Assembly: GCA_013112635.1 (NCBI GenBank) | Contig: JABFGF010000005.1 | Span: 335,059 to 399,058, forward strand | DNA from: Calditrichota bacterium | GTDB taxonomy: Bacteria > Calditrichota > Calditrichia > Calditrichales > J004 | Reading direction: 5' to 3' | Length of the DNA stretch: 64,000 nucleotides | Shown: piece after piece, positions 63,861 through 64,000 of the stretch | Layout: each line of letters starts with the position of its first letter | How positions within the stretch are numbered: the first letter of the stretch is position 1 | Made by a program: the position numbers and the translations under genes | The notes under the pieces: model-generated | Databases searched by the model: none | Told to the model about the DNA's origin: nothing | What the model saw: only the letters and a program-made list of their open reading frames with translations

Positions 63861-64000
63861 ATGGATCAAAACCTTACCAAAAGGCTTCATTCCAAGTCTG
63901 TTAAAAACGCTATTGTTAATAATATTTCTCATGATTTCAACCTTACACCGATACTGGCTGAAGCTTACTTTAACCAGATTAAAAACTATTTCTTAGAACA
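63861..64000 (+). CDS. Unknown protein, N-terminal 46 codons (3' truncated by window end)
   Basis: The ATG at 63861 has a strong AAGGAGG 6-8 bp upstream. The frame stays open to base 64000, reading MDQNLTKRLHSKSVKNAIVN then NISHDFNLTPILAEAYFNQ. The helical N-terminus is reminiscent of DUF1670-type proteins, but this is weak. No catalytic feature is visible in the part present. Own leader with a palindrome and possible RBS-masking hairpin. Confidence 0.5.
   Translation, partial: MDQNLTKRLHSKSVKNAIVNNISHDFNLTPILAEAYFNQIKNYFLE

Overview
The window is an AT-rich, densely packed stretch of bacterial chromosome. It holds about 60 protein genes, two tRNAs and several clear intrinsic terminators. 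I see no rRNA, CRISPR array, insertion sequence or prophage. The first gene ends in a PNPFNP-type FlgD-like/T9SS-like C-terminal domain. That ending, together with bacillithiol genes, bacterial ceramide genes, a tricorn protease, an archaeal/eukaryotic-type ProRS and Omp85/lipoprotein envelope genes, suggests a Gram-negative member of the FCB superphylum, most likely Calditrichota or a neighbour such as Ignavibacteriota or Marinimicrobia. This placement is inference from gene content, not from a marker phylogeny.

Region by region: 1-5.5 kb holds a secreted VCBS/ASPIC protein, a UPF0173 metallo-hydrolase, a zincin, an rRNA methyltransferase and a lipoprotein pair. 5.8-9.9 kb holds an EF-G paralogue, HIT, VOC and macro-domain proteins, and ClpS. 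10-16.5 kb (mostly minus) holds GDPD, bshA coupled to a REC-GGDEF cyclase, a small cytochrome-like lipoprotein and a large glycosidase-like protein. 16.6-23.4 kb holds a D-cysteine desulfhydrase-like enzyme, mtgA, an Omp85 protein, vapBC, tRNA-Arg, proS and a rhomboid. 23.4-28.5 kb (minus) is a compact five-gene operon that reads as bacterial ceramide synthesis: an Aur1-like PAP2 enzyme, a CPBP membrane protein, CerR-like, Spt-like and bCerS-like. 28.6-32.6 kb (plus) holds an extended SDR, a methyltransferase, an NTF2-like protein, bshC and a small membrane protein.

32.6-37.3 kb (minus) holds a TMEM175-like channel, then a purine operon (amidohydrolase, TPR lipoprotein, yjjX-like, add). 37.6-40.8 kb is an exported tricorn protease. 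41-46.5 kb is gap, pgk, tpiA, secG, tRNA-Leu(GAG), PAP2 and nrnA. 46.9-52.4 kb holds unrecognised surface or regulatory proteins, including a six-repeat helical protein paired with an outer-membrane barrel and a TPR-HTH fusion. 52.5-58.9 kb holds rlmD, trmH, a three-gene PATAN (DUF4388) system and a Cys/Met-metabolism PLP enzyme. 59.2-64 kb holds an Slt-type transglycosylase, a DUF72 protein, an NtrC-type regulator and the start of an unknown gene.

The parts most worth following are the ceramide operon with its putative head-group enzyme, the PATAN/degenerate-receiver/degenerate-GTPase trio, the helical-repeat plus barrel pair, and the link between bacillithiol synthesis and a c-di-GMP response regulator. 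All functional statements rest on motifs read by eye and on family knowledge; no database search was run.
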